This document shows positions 43,496 through 52,015 of a DNA stretch of 64,000 nt, piece after piece. A model generated the notes under the pieces. The model saw nothing but the letters and a program-made list of their open reading frames with translations. It was not told where the DNA came from and searched no databases. This DNA comes from CADEDV01 sp048498035 (GTDB lineage: Bacteria; Bacteroidota; Bacteroidia; Chitinophagales; Chitinophagaceae): positions 124,001-188,000 of the forward strand of contig JBEHYT010000001.1 in the NCBI GenBank assembly GCA_048498035.1, given 5' to 3'. The first letter of the stretch is position 1, and the number at the start of each line of letters is the position of its first letter. Made by a program: the position numbers and the translations under genes.

Positions 43496-44583
43496 AGAAG
43501 GCCTGCCTCTACACGAGAAACGATCCTGCGTTGACCGCAAATGGAATTTTTACTGCCAGCGAACTTTATGGCATGAAGAGCGACGGGTATGTATTCCGTT
43601 TGTTGAAAGAGCGGTTAAAGTTGTACGGTGTAGAAATAAATACACAGGATATCACGAGGCCGTCCGAGGCGTTGTTTACGATCTGCCTCGACGTGATTCC
43701 AGAAACTGTTGATGAAAGGAATTTTTTTTTGATTGTGACTGAGCCCCCGACTTATACACCAGATGCGTGGAAAACTGAAAATCATAAGAAGTTCAGGAAG
43801 GTTTTTATTCATGATTATACCTATGAAACAGAGGATCCATCTACTTATCGGTTTGTTAACTATCCCATTGATTTTGACGATACTCCGGATCTGCCCATCC
43901 CGACTAAAGAGGAGTTCGAAAGTAGAAATTTTGCCTGCCTTATCAACGGATCTATAACCAAACCCCAGCGAGGTGGGATTTTCGGATCGTTGTTGCCTGA
44001 ACGATATAGAATTATAGAATGGTATTCGGTGCAGCACCCAGAAAAATTGCATTTTTACGGCCGCGGTATACAAAGGAAGATGTACGCAATGAGCTTTAGA
44101 GGATTGGGTCTTTTGAAGAAGGTGCTACCTGACTTTTTGTTAATTGCACTAAGCCGTATCGTACAGCGACGTATCGTAAAAGTGTATAAGGGTGAAATAA
44201 AACCACTTGAAAAGATACAACAGCTCAGCCAGTATAAATTCAATTTTTGCCTGGAAAATACTTCTTTTATTAACGGCTATATTACTGAGAAGTTGTTTGA
44301 TTGTTTCTACAGCAAGACAATTCCCATATACTGTGGTGCACCGAATATCAAGGAAGTTGTGCCGGAGGGGAGTTATATTCTGTATAGCAACTTTTCCTCA
44401 CAAGAGAGCCTCTACGACTATCTTTTGGGATTTTCTTATGCGGATGCTGCAAAGATGTTTCGGTGTCAGCAGGAGTTTCTGGGAAGCCAGCAAGGTGCGA
44501 AGTTGAGTTCTGAGAATTATTGTAATATATTACTCGACGAACTAAGAAAAAATAATTTACTAAAAGATGATACCTATTTATAG
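43492..44583 (+). CDS. GT10 family alpha-1,3/4-fucosyltransferase-like enzyme
   Basis: 363 residues from ATG 43492, overlapping the flippase stop. The GT10 signature lies near 255-290: YKFNFCLENTSF, GYITEKLFDCF and TIPIYCGAPNIKEVVP, matching the GDP-fucose-binding motif of bacterial and animal alpha-1,3-fucosyltransferases. It would transfer fucose from GDP-fucose made by Gmd and Fcl upstream. The frame is open to 43324 inside the flippase, but that part is a shadow. It overlaps the aminotransferase gene by 17 bases. Confidence 0.85.
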   Translation: MKKACLYTRNDPALTANGIFTASELYGMKSDGYVFRLLKERLKLYGVEINTQDITRPSEALFTICLDVIPETVDERNFFLIVTEPPTYTPDAWKTENHKKFRKVFIHDYTYETEDPSTYRFVNYPIDFDDTPDLPIPTKEEFESRNFACLINGSITKPQRGGIFGSLLPERYRIIEWYSVQHPEKLHFYGRGIQRKMYAMSFRGLGLLKKVLPDFLLIALSRIVQRRIVKVYKGEIKPLEKIQQLSQYKFNFCLENTSFINGYITEKLFDCFYSKTIPIYCGAPNIKEVVPEGSYILYSNFSSQESLYDYLLGFSYADAAKMFRCQQEFLGSQQGAKLSSENYCNILLDELRKNNLLKDDTYL

Positions 44584-45667
44584 CACCTATATAGATCCGA
44601 TGGCGACCGAATCGGTAGCTGATATACTTGCCTCTACTTATATTAGTGAGGGGAAAAAGGTCAAGGAGTTTGAAGAACAACTCGCTTCAAAATTGGGGAT
44701 CATTCGTCCTGTCGCAGTAAACAGCGGAACAGCAGCACTTCATCTTGCGTTGGTGCTAGCGGGTATAGGCCCGGGTGACGAAGTGATCGTGCCGGCGCAA
44801 ACCTTTGTGGCAACAGCATTGGTGATACATCAACAAGGAGCAAAAGTTGTTTTTGCAGACGTGAATTACCGAACCGGAAATATAGATATCGAGTCGCTCA
44901 GGAATCGTATTACATCCAGAACAAAAGCAGTTATACCGGTACATTGGGCAGGAATGCCTTGTGATCTTGATGCGATAAATGAACTGGCAGAGGCCAACGG
45001 ATTTTTGGTAATTGAAGACGCAGCTCATGCATTAGGAGCAATTTACAAAGGGAAATCCATAGGGAGTATTAGTCCATATACCTGTTTTTCTTTTCAAGCA
45101 ATTAAACATGTGACTACCGGTGATGGTGGCGCTGTAGCTTGCCTGGACGAAAGCAAGGCGGAGGAGGCTTTAACCCGTCGTTGGTTTGGGATTGACCGAA
45201 AAAACTCCACGCCGTCATTTCTTGGTGAACGGCAATATGATATTTCGCAACAAGGGTTTAAATATCATTTGAATGATTATGCCGCTGCTTTGGGTATTGC
45301 TAATCTTTCCGGCATTGAAGAAAGGTTGGCATCCCTTCGCAACATTGCGACATATTATCGGGAAATGCTGGAGAAAGTAGCTGGTATTAGTCTGTGGGAT
45401 GCTCCGTCGGATCGCGAAAGTGCCTGGTGGCTTTTCGGAATGCATGTTGAAAACAGGGATTCATTTATCCAAGCGCTGGCATCCAGGCAGGTAACTGCTT
45501 CGGTGGTACACCAGCGTATCGATCGTAATAGCCTTTTTGGCGGCATTGATAGAAGCTTGTATAACCAGGCGAAATTTGACGCTACTCAGGTACATATTCC
45601 ACTGCACGCCGGTGTTGACATGGAAAAGGCTGAATATGTTGTCGAAGCAATAAAAAAAGGATGGTAA
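44567..45667 (+). CDS. DegT/DnrJ/EryC1-type sugar aminotransferase
   Basis: 366 residues. NSGTAALHLAL (52-62), the PLP-phosphate and ring-binding region EDAAHALGA with D151, and the Schiff-base Lys180 in FQAIKHVTTGDGG are all present. It transfers an amino group from glutamate to a 4-keto or 3-keto nucleotide sugar. The dTDP-4-keto-6-deoxyglucose made by RmlAB is a likely substrate. It overlaps the GT10 gene, and its stop is one base from the next gene. Confidence 0.9.
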   Translation: MIPIYSTYIDPMATESVADILASTYISEGKKVKEFEEQLASKLGIIRPVAVNSGTAALHLALVLAGIGPGDEVIVPAQTFVATALVIHQQGAKVVFADVNYRTGNIDIESLRNRITSRTKAVIPVHWAGMPCDLDAINELAEANGFLVIEDAAHALGAIYKGKSIGSISPYTCFSFQAIKHVTTGDGGAVACLDESKAEEALTRRWFGIDRKNSTPSFLGERQYDISQQGFKYHLNDYAAALGIANLSGIEERLASLRNIATYYREMLEKVAGISLWDAPSDRESAWWLFGMHVENRDSFIQALASRQVTASVVHQRIDRNSLFGGIDRSLYNQAKFDATQVHIPLHAGVDMEKAEYVVEAIKKGW

Positions 45668-45668
45668 T

Positions 45669-46601
45669 ATGAAAATCGTATTGTTGGGGCACAGCGGATT
45701 TGTGGGCACAAACATTTTAAAGGCGATGTCTGCTCAAAATATAACACCCTATTGTGTAAGTCGTACAACCGGATACGACCTGCGTTCCCGCGAAGAGAAT
45801 ATTCGTTTTTTAAAAGAATATTCACCCGAGGTAGTTATCAACTGCGCCGCTGAAGTTGGTAGCTTGAATTATGTGTCGAAATATGCCGCAGACGTTGTTT
45901 TTAATAACGCCGCTATGATTACAGGACTTTATAGTGCAATTAGCGAGGTTGATCCCGGTATAGTGGTTATTCAGCCAATAGCAAACTGCGCATATCCTGC
46001 TCACGCCACATTATTTCGCGAAGAGGAATTTTGGAACGGTCAGTTACATCCTTCTGTATTATCCTACGGATTTACAAGACGGATGCTGCTCACCGTAGCA
46101 GAGTGTTACAAAATGCAGCACAGTGTGCGATCGATCAACCTGATTGTTCCAAATATGTATGGGCCTTATGATAGCACTGATCCTAACAAGGCCCATGCAC
46201 TGAATGCGCTTATTTCTAAATTTGTAAAGGCAATAAACGGACAACAAGACAGCGTAGAGATTTGGGGCACAGGAGTCGCCGTTAGGGAATGGTTGTATGC
46301 CGGGGATTTTGCCCGGATTGTAATGCATGTTCTCAACGACGTTTCCAATATCAATTATGATTTACCCGTCAATATTGCGCAGGAAAGCGGGCTCAGCGTA
46401 ATGGAGTTGATAGATGTCATTCTTCGACATATTCCATATCGGGGGAATACGTATTACAACAAAAATATGCCGGATGGAGCACCCCGGAAGGTGATGAGCC
46501 GTGCTAATTTCGATCGTGTCTTTCCGGGCTTTAAGTTTACATCCTTTGATGAAGGAATAGCTGCTGCCGCCGAGTATTATCAGAACCTTTATCCCTATTA
46601 A
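45669..46601 (+). CDS. Fcl-like SDR with altered catalytic residues
   Basis: 310 residues, the length and order of a GDP-fucose synthase (GHSGFVG at 7-13, INCAAEVG, NMYGPYD, PDGAPRKVMS). The catalytic Tyr133 is followed by GFTR, so the YxxxK Lys is Arg137 (codon AGA), and the Ser-Ser-Cys block of Fcl reads Ala-Asn-Cys (105-107). True Fcl at 39.8 kb keeps both. This protein may catalyse a different step, for example only an epimerisation, or be non-catalytic. It sits between the aminotransferase and an acyltransferase. Confidence 0.8.
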   Translation: MKIVLLGHSGFVGTNILKAMSAQNITPYCVSRTTGYDLRSREENIRFLKEYSPEVVINCAAEVGSLNYVSKYAADVVFNNAAMITGLYSAISEVDPGIVVIQPIANCAYPAHATLFREEEFWNGQLHPSVLSYGFTRRMLLTVAECYKMQHSVRSINLIVPNMYGPYDSTDPNKAHALNALISKFVKAINGQQDSVEIWGTGVAVREWLYAGDFARIVMHVLNDVSNINYDLPVNIAQESGLSVMELIDVILRHIPYRGNTYYNKNMPDGAPRKVMSRANFDRVFPGFKFTSFDEGIAAAAEYYQNLYPY

Positions 46602-46607
46602 TAGAAA

Positions 46608-47156
46608 ATGTATAACCTTCACCAACTGAAAAGCGTGGGCGAGGATGTCTTTATTTCCGACAATGTGGAGATAAAGCGGCCGAATCTTATTAGTATCGGC
46701 CACCACGTTGCTATTGACAGCGGTTTTTATATCGCAACTGGGGCGGAAATAGGGAATCATATTCACATCGCCCCTTTTGTACACGTAATTGGAAGCGCGA
46801 AAGGATTTCTAAAGATGGGGCATTTTTCTAACATTTCTCTCGGAGGGAAAATCATCTGCGGCAGCGATAGTTTTATGGGAGATGGGTTAATTAGCGCACC
46901 GGGCATCCCGACAGAATACATAGATAAGCTAGTTATTAAGCCAGTAGAATTCCGGGCCTTTGCAAATACCGGAGCTAACGTAACGATTCTGCCGGGTGTA
47001 ACACTGGCTGAAGGGTGCGTAATCGGGGCTAATTCTCTCGTAGCCAAAGATACGGAGCCATGGACTATTTATGTGGGGTCACCCGCACGGCCTATTAAGC
47101 AGCGCAAAAAGGAAAAAATGATTGAGTTCGCAAAAAGAATGGGATATGAATTCTGA
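46608..47156 (+). CDS. Hexapeptide-repeat (LbetaH) acyltransferase
   Basis: 182 residues with left-handed beta-helix repeats (VFISDNVEIKRPNLISIGHH, GANVTILPGVTLAEGCVIGANSLV) and a C-terminal helix, as in sugar N/O-acetyltransferases of the WbbJ/NodL type. Next to an aminotransferase it is a good candidate for acetylating the new amino group of the nucleotide sugar. The GT2 gene start overlaps its end by 11 bases. Confidence 0.85.
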   Translation: MYNLHQLKSVGEDVFISDNVEIKRPNLISIGHHVAIDSGFYIATGAEIGNHIHIAPFVHVIGSAKGFLKMGHFSNISLGGKIICGSDSFMGDGLISAPGIPTEYIDKLVIKPVEFRAFANTGANVTILPGVTLAEGCVIGANSLVAKDTEPWTIYVGSPARPIKQRKKEKMIEFAKRMGYEF

Positions 47157-48030
47157 TCACGGTATTAACTTAAGCTATGTGCTTACAACTTTCAACAAAT
47201 TAAAGTATTTAAAGGTTACCCTGCCGGACCTGATCGCCGCCTGTGGTCCTGATGAAGAGATTGTTGTTTTTGATGGATATAGTACGGACGGAACCCGTGA
47301 GTACCTGCACGAATTATTTAGCGAAGGGAAAATACATCAGTTTGTATCAGAAAAGGACAAAGGTGAGGCGCATGGTTACAATAAAGCAATGCTGGCTGCA
47401 AAAGGCACGCTAATCAAAATTATCTCTGATGATGATGCGTATGATTATAACGCAATTCGTCGGTGTAAGGAATTTATGCTCGATAGGCCGGCACTCCAAC
47501 TGGTTGCCGCAGATGGCTTTGGCGTCAACAATCTTCTTCAAACGAATCAATTTGATCGCAGGAATGCCGTTAACAATTTCAAACAATGGCAACGGGATCG
47601 AACACCATTCATCTTTTGCGGGTTGAGCATTATCCTGCGTAAAGATGCGATTCCGCTACTCGGCTTATGGGACTGTAATTATCTTATTATTGATTTTGAG
47701 TATTCTCTTCGGGCCAGTGCCAGTAAAGCAAAACTTGGATGGTATACAGGGCTATTTTATGTAAATATAGTTAATGCAAATAGTAACTCCGGGACCCAGT
47801 GGCGACGGATGGAAATCGAGAAAGAAAAATTGACAACATTGTATTTTGGACGTCGACCGTTAATCTCGTTCCGGCAGAAAGACCGGATCAAGAATCTTTT
47901 CAGACCTTTGAAAAGAAAATTGTTCAAAGAAATTTCTACACAATCGGAGTCGTACGAATCCATCTATTCCAAAAGTATGGAATTGTTGAGGTCTGAAAAT
48001 CAACAGATACAAGCAACCATTTTGACCTAA
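47146..48030 (+). CDS. GT2 family glycosyltransferase
   Basis: 294 residues from ATG 47146. LSYVLTTFNKLKYLKVTLPD begins the GT-A fold; VFDGYSTDGTREYL and the metal-binding ISDDDAY (DDD near residue 98) follow. The frame is open to a TTG at 47122, which lies inside the acyltransferase and is not used. It transfers one sugar to the lipid-linked unit at the cytoplasmic face. AT-rich like its neighbours. Confidence 0.88.
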   Translation: MNSDHGINLSYVLTTFNKLKYLKVTLPDLIAACGPDEEIVVFDGYSTDGTREYLHELFSEGKIHQFVSEKDKGEAHGYNKAMLAAKGTLIKIISDDDAYDYNAIRRCKEFMLDRPALQLVAADGFGVNNLLQTNQFDRRNAVNNFKQWQRDRTPFIFCGLSIILRKDAIPLLGLWDCNYLIIDFEYSLRASASKAKLGWYTGLFYVNIVNANSNSGTQWRRMEIEKEKLTTLYFGRRPLISFRQKDRIKNLFRPLKRKLFKEISTQSESYESIYSKSMELLRSENQQIQATILT

Positions 48031-48052
48031 GTTTTGTCTCAATAGGCAGAGT

Positions 48053-49831
48053 ATGAAAAGGAATTTATCCGGTTTCCTAATTTGTTTTTTAGTCTTTTCG
48101 TCCGTTGTAGCTGCCCAAACGGTTGTCAGCGTGAAAAAGTACGGCGCCAAAGGCAACGGCAAAACGGATGACACGAACGCAATCCTGAAAGCAGTTGCCA
48201 GGGTCAACCAGCTTGGACGGAATGTGACGCTTTACTTTCCCAAAGGTGTGTACCTCGTTAAACCGCAGAAGATCAATGACGGTGCAGGACCAGCTTTTCT
48301 TCCCATTGATATCCTCAATTTTAAAGACTGCGCGCAGCTGACCATTAAAGGTGACAAAGGAACCAGGATCCGCTTTGCATCCAATTTGTATTACGGCACC
48401 TTTCAGAAAACGGGCAACCGCGTAAGCCCGTTGAGCGGCGTAACAACAGACTACAACGTGCGGGTAGCCGTTGGCAGCGGCATCATCTTATCTGCCTGTA
48501 CAGACGTACAGGTAACTAACCTTGAACTTGACGGAAACAGTGCAGGGTTTATCACGGGCGGTCAGTTTGGTGACGTAGGTTATCAAATCGACAACGATGG
48601 AATTTTTATCCAGGATTCCAGGAACATTACGATAAATAATGTTTTTGCGCACCATTTTGGTCGGGATGGAATAATGGTTTTTAATAAAACGCCCAACGGC
48701 TTCGCTACACCGAACCAGAAAATAGCGGTGAAAAATTCGCGCTTTGAAAACAATGGTCGCCAGGGTTTCTCCTGGTGTGGCGGCATTGGATTTACGGCCG
48801 AGAACACGTCGTTTAGTTTTACCGGAAAGGCAAAATTCAATTCACCTCCTGGTGCAGGTATTGATTTTGAACCGAATGGCGGCTACGTGGTAAAAGACGG
48901 GTTGTTTACAAATTGTGTTATTCAAAACAATTCGGGCGTTGGCGTTCTGGCAGACCAGGGCGGCACCAATGTGTACGGCGTTCAATTTAAGAGCTGCAGG
49001 ATACAGGGAAATGTTTCTCCCGCCTGCTGGGTAAGAAGTCCTGCTTTTTCTTTTGAAAGCTGCACCATCAATGGATCTTTTTATTTCGGTTGCGCGGCTG
49101 AAAAGGCTGTGGATGGAACACGATTCACATCCTGCATTTTTTCCGATGACTCCATTTCCAACCCGTCAATTAATTATCTTATTGAGTCAAATGGCGCCAA
49201 GTTTATGTCGTTTTCCGGTTGTACGTTTACTGCATCTAAAAAAGGTGTACTGTTTATTGCCGGTGGATCCGGCCAGTACGGTGAGCGTCCCGTCTTTACG
49301 GATTGTTTGTTTAAAATAAATTATAAGAAACCGGCCGAAGTGGCGTCGCTATTCAGCACAAATGTTGACTTTGCCGGCAATACAAGTTTTACAAATTCCG
49401 GCGAAAACGTTGGTTGGAACCTGTCGGCAAGCGCTTTTAACGGATTTAACGGAAAAGCTGCAACTGTTACGGTTGGAAGTAAACTAAACATGGCCACGTA
49501 CGGACAGGTGTCTATTGGAGATGGTATGGCGGCAACGGTAGCGATAAGTAATAATGCGGCGTTGCAAATGAACACCAATGCGCACCTGACCATTGCCAAA
49601 AATGGCACACTCGTACTTAAAAAGGGAGGCGCACTTTGGATTGCACCCGGCGCTGAACTTACTATCGCCGGCAAGCTGGTTGTTGAAGAAGGAGCTTATC
49701 TCTGTATTCACAACCAGGCGAGGCTGTCTGAGCAATCAAGAAAAAATATTATTCTGAATGGAAAACCATTCTTTACCGATAATCCCCAAATGAACTACGG
49801 CTACAGCGGCTGCATCATCATTGGGCAGTAA
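48053..49831 (+). CDS. Secreted right-handed beta-helix (pectate lyase superfamily) protein
   Basis: 592 residues. A signal peptide (LSGFLICFLVFSSVVAAQ) is followed by VVSVKKYGAKGNGKTDDTNA, the classic start of Pectate_lyase_3/GH28-type beta-helices, then many short helix turns (NITINNVFAHHFGRDGIMVF, FENNGRQGF). The last 130 residues form another beta region (NNAALQMNTNAHLTIAKNGT). In an EPS operon such a protein may be a lyase, epimerase or binding factor acting on the polymer. Catalytic residues cannot be assigned. Confidence 0.82.
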   Translation: MKRNLSGFLICFLVFSSVVAAQTVVSVKKYGAKGNGKTDDTNAILKAVARVNQLGRNVTLYFPKGVYLVKPQKINDGAGPAFLPIDILNFKDCAQLTIKGDKGTRIRFASNLYYGTFQKTGNRVSPLSGVTTDYNVRVAVGSGIILSACTDVQVTNLELDGNSAGFITGGQFGDVGYQIDNDGIFIQDSRNITINNVFAHHFGRDGIMVFNKTPNGFATPNQKIAVKNSRFENNGRQGFSWCGGIGFTAENTSFSFTGKAKFNSPPGAGIDFEPNGGYVVKDGLFTNCVIQNNSGVGVLADQGGTNVYGVQFKSCRIQGNVSPACWVRSPAFSFESCTINGSFYFGCAAEKAVDGTRFTSCIFSDDSISNPSINYLIESNGAKFMSFSGCTFTASKKGVLFIAGGSGQYGERPVFTDCLFKINYKKPAEVASLFSTNVDFAGNTSFTNSGENVGWNLSASAFNGFNGKAATVTVGSKLNMATYGQVSIGDGMAATVAISNNAALQMNTNAHLTIAKNGTLVLKKGGALWIAPGAELTIAGKLVVEEGAYLCIHNQARLSEQSRKNIILNGKPFFTDNPQMNYGYSGCIIIGQ

Positions 49832-49846
49832 TAACGTAAAACGAAC

Positions 49847-50752
49847 ATGGCTGCTGCCCCCTTTTTCTCCATCGTCATTCCCTCTTATAACCGGGGGAAT
49901 TTTATTTCCGGCATCATCGATCGCTGCCTGCAGCAAACGATCAGTGATTTTGAAGTAATAATTGTAGATGACGGTAGCATTGACAATACCCGGGCTATCG
50001 TGGAGCAATATACTTCGCGGGATGCACGCATACGTTATATCTACCAGGCAAACGCTGAGCGTGGCGCTGCCCGTAACAACGGCATCCGCAATGCCACCGG
50101 CAAATTCATCGTCCTCATTGATTCTGATGATTTTCCACTGCCCGACTATTTAGCCAACCTCAGCATTGCCATTGAGCAACATCCCCAGCATTTTTTTTAC
50201 GCCTGTCATTTTGGATTCCAACTCGAAAATGGGTCCATTGTAACCAGTGATATCGAAAAACGGGACGCCGGTATCATGAACTATCTTGATTTTTTGCATG
50301 GCAACCCGCTTGCCTGCAATTTCTGTATCAGGAATAGCGCTGAAGTGATATTATTCGAAGAGGATCGTGGCCTCGCTACTATGGAAGACTGGATCTTCCT
50401 GGTTAAAAATCTCCATTCAAAATCACTCTATCTCTCCAACAAACGAAGCCTCCTGATGCAACAGCACGAAGGGCGCTCCATGAATCTGGATCAACTGTTA
50501 ATAGAACGACGCATCAAGGCAACCAGCCTGCTGGAGTCTGCACTGCAATTTTCTGAAAAAGAACTGCAGTTGCTGCGAGGCAACACGTGGTACTTTTGCG
50601 CCATCCATTCGTATTCCGCAGGAGACCGGAAAAAAGCGTTTTCCTTCTTAAAGAAAGCCATCCGGGAAATGGGACTGCAATCCAAATTTTTTATACTTGG
50701 AATAAAGTCGCTGGTTGGTGTAAAGAATATCAATAAGATTAGAAGAAAGTAG
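49847..50752 (+). CDS. GT2 family glycosyltransferase
   Basis: 301 residues. FFSIVIPSYNRGNFISGIID, VIIVDDGSIDNT (DDGS) and IDSDDFPLPDYL (DxD) are the GT2 landmarks, in the first 100 residues. The C-terminal half is helical. Begins 15 bases after the beta-helix gene; likely adds another residue of the repeat. Confidence 0.92.
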   Translation: MAAAPFFSIVIPSYNRGNFISGIIDRCLQQTISDFEVIIVDDGSIDNTRAIVEQYTSRDARIRYIYQANAERGAARNNGIRNATGKFIVLIDSDDFPLPDYLANLSIAIEQHPQHFFYACHFGFQLENGSIVTSDIEKRDAGIMNYLDFLHGNPLACNFCIRNSAEVILFEEDRGLATMEDWIFLVKNLHSKSLYLSNKRSLLMQQHEGRSMNLDQLLIERRIKATSLLESALQFSEKELQLLRGNTWYFCAIHSYSAGDRKKAFSFLKKAIREMGLQSKFFILGIKSLVGVKNINKIRRK

Positions 50753-50767
50753 AGTTAGAATTATTAG

Positions 50768-52015
50768 ATGTCCAAGAAAAAAAATATTTTGGTGCTTACC
50801 ACCTGGGCGTATAAAGAAGGATTGATTCAGTCGGCTACGCTTCCGTATTTGAAAATGATAGCCGCGATTAAACCCGATGCCCGCATTTTTCTCGTAACGC
50901 AGGAAAAGGAGAACTGGTTTAAAACCGCCAACGGGCGAAAGGAAATTACAGCGCTTCAAGAGCAAACAGGAATTACACTTGTGCCATTTGCCTATCGAAA
51001 ATTTGGGCTGCTCAAGTTAATGGCTGCATTTGCTGAATTTATTAAACTGTGGTGGCTGATTATTTCAAAACGCGTTGCATTTATCCATGCTTTTTGTACA
51101 CCAGCCGGGAGCCAGGGGTATATATTGTCCCTGCTTACGGGTAGAAAATTGATCATTGACAGTTATGAGCCGCATGCAGAGGCCATGGTTGAAAACGGGG
51201 CATGGAACGCCTCAGGGTTCGCATTCCGCATCTTGTGGTGGCTCGAAAAGAAACAGTCAGCCCGCGCCAGCTACTGTATTGCCGTAGCATCCGGGATGGA
51301 CCAATATGCGAAGAATAAATACAAGGTGGAGCTGAAAAACTGGGGCATACGTCCTACCTGCACCAACCTGGACGTTTTTAAATTTAAAGAGCAGGACCGG
51401 GATCGCATTCGGAAGGAACTTGGCTGGGAGAACAAAATAGTGTGCGTGTATGTAGGTAAATTCGGCGGAATATATCTTGACAAGGAAGTGTTTGATTTTT
51501 TTAAAGTAGCTGCCGGTCACTGGGGCGATCGTTTTCGGGTGTTGCTGGTATCTGATATTTCTGCTGCTGCTATTCAGCAGTGGTGTGAGAAGGTGGCGAT
51601 AGACCCGGCAATCATTCACCAGGTAAGCGTTCCCCACACAGAAGTGCCGGGCTGGCTCTCTGCGGGTGATTTTGGCATTACGCCGGTAAAGCCGGTACCG
51701 ACAAAGCGCTATTGCAGCCCGATAAAAGACGGAGAATACTGGGGTATAGGTCTTCCTGTAGTGATCCCGGCGGGAATTTCAGACGACGCGGCTATTATTA
51801 CTGAAAATAATGCAGGTTATGTACTGAAAGACTTGTCCGCCGCTGAATACGTTTTTGCGGTGAAGAAGCTGGATGCCCTGTTTATGGAGTCACCCGCCTC
51901 ACTTCGGGAAAGGATCCGTCAACTGGCGGTGGTATATCGCGCTTTTGCCATAGCGCAAATGCAATATAAAAAGATATATTGCAGTACCGATAACGATTTT
52001 CATACACGAAACTAA
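50768..52015 (+). CDS. GT4-like (GT-B) glycosyltransferase
   Basis: 415 residues. LIIDSYEPHAEAMVENGAW in the N-terminal lobe and IVCVYVGKFGGIYLDKEVFD, HTEVPGWLSAGDFGITPVKP in the C-terminal lobe resemble GT4 enzymes. The usual EX7E pair is not clear. It is cytoplasmic; its stop overlaps the next start by one base (TAATG). Confidence 0.75.
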   Translation: MSKKKNILVLTTWAYKEGLIQSATLPYLKMIAAIKPDARIFLVTQEKENWFKTANGRKEITALQEQTGITLVPFAYRKFGLLKLMAAFAEFIKLWWLIISKRVAFIHAFCTPAGSQGYILSLLTGRKLIIDSYEPHAEAMVENGAWNASGFAFRILWWLEKKQSARASYCIAVASGMDQYAKNKYKVELKNWGIRPTCTNLDVFKFKEQDRDRIRKELGWENKIVCVYVGKFGGIYLDKEVFDFFKVAAGHWGDRFRVLLVSDISAAAIQQWCEKVAIDPAIIHQVSVPHTEVPGWLSAGDFGITPVKPVPTKRYCSPIKDGEYWGIGLPVVIPAGISDDAAIITENNAGYVLKDLSAAEYVFAVKKLDALFMESPASLRERIRQLAVVYRAFAIAQMQYKKIYCSTDNDFHTRN

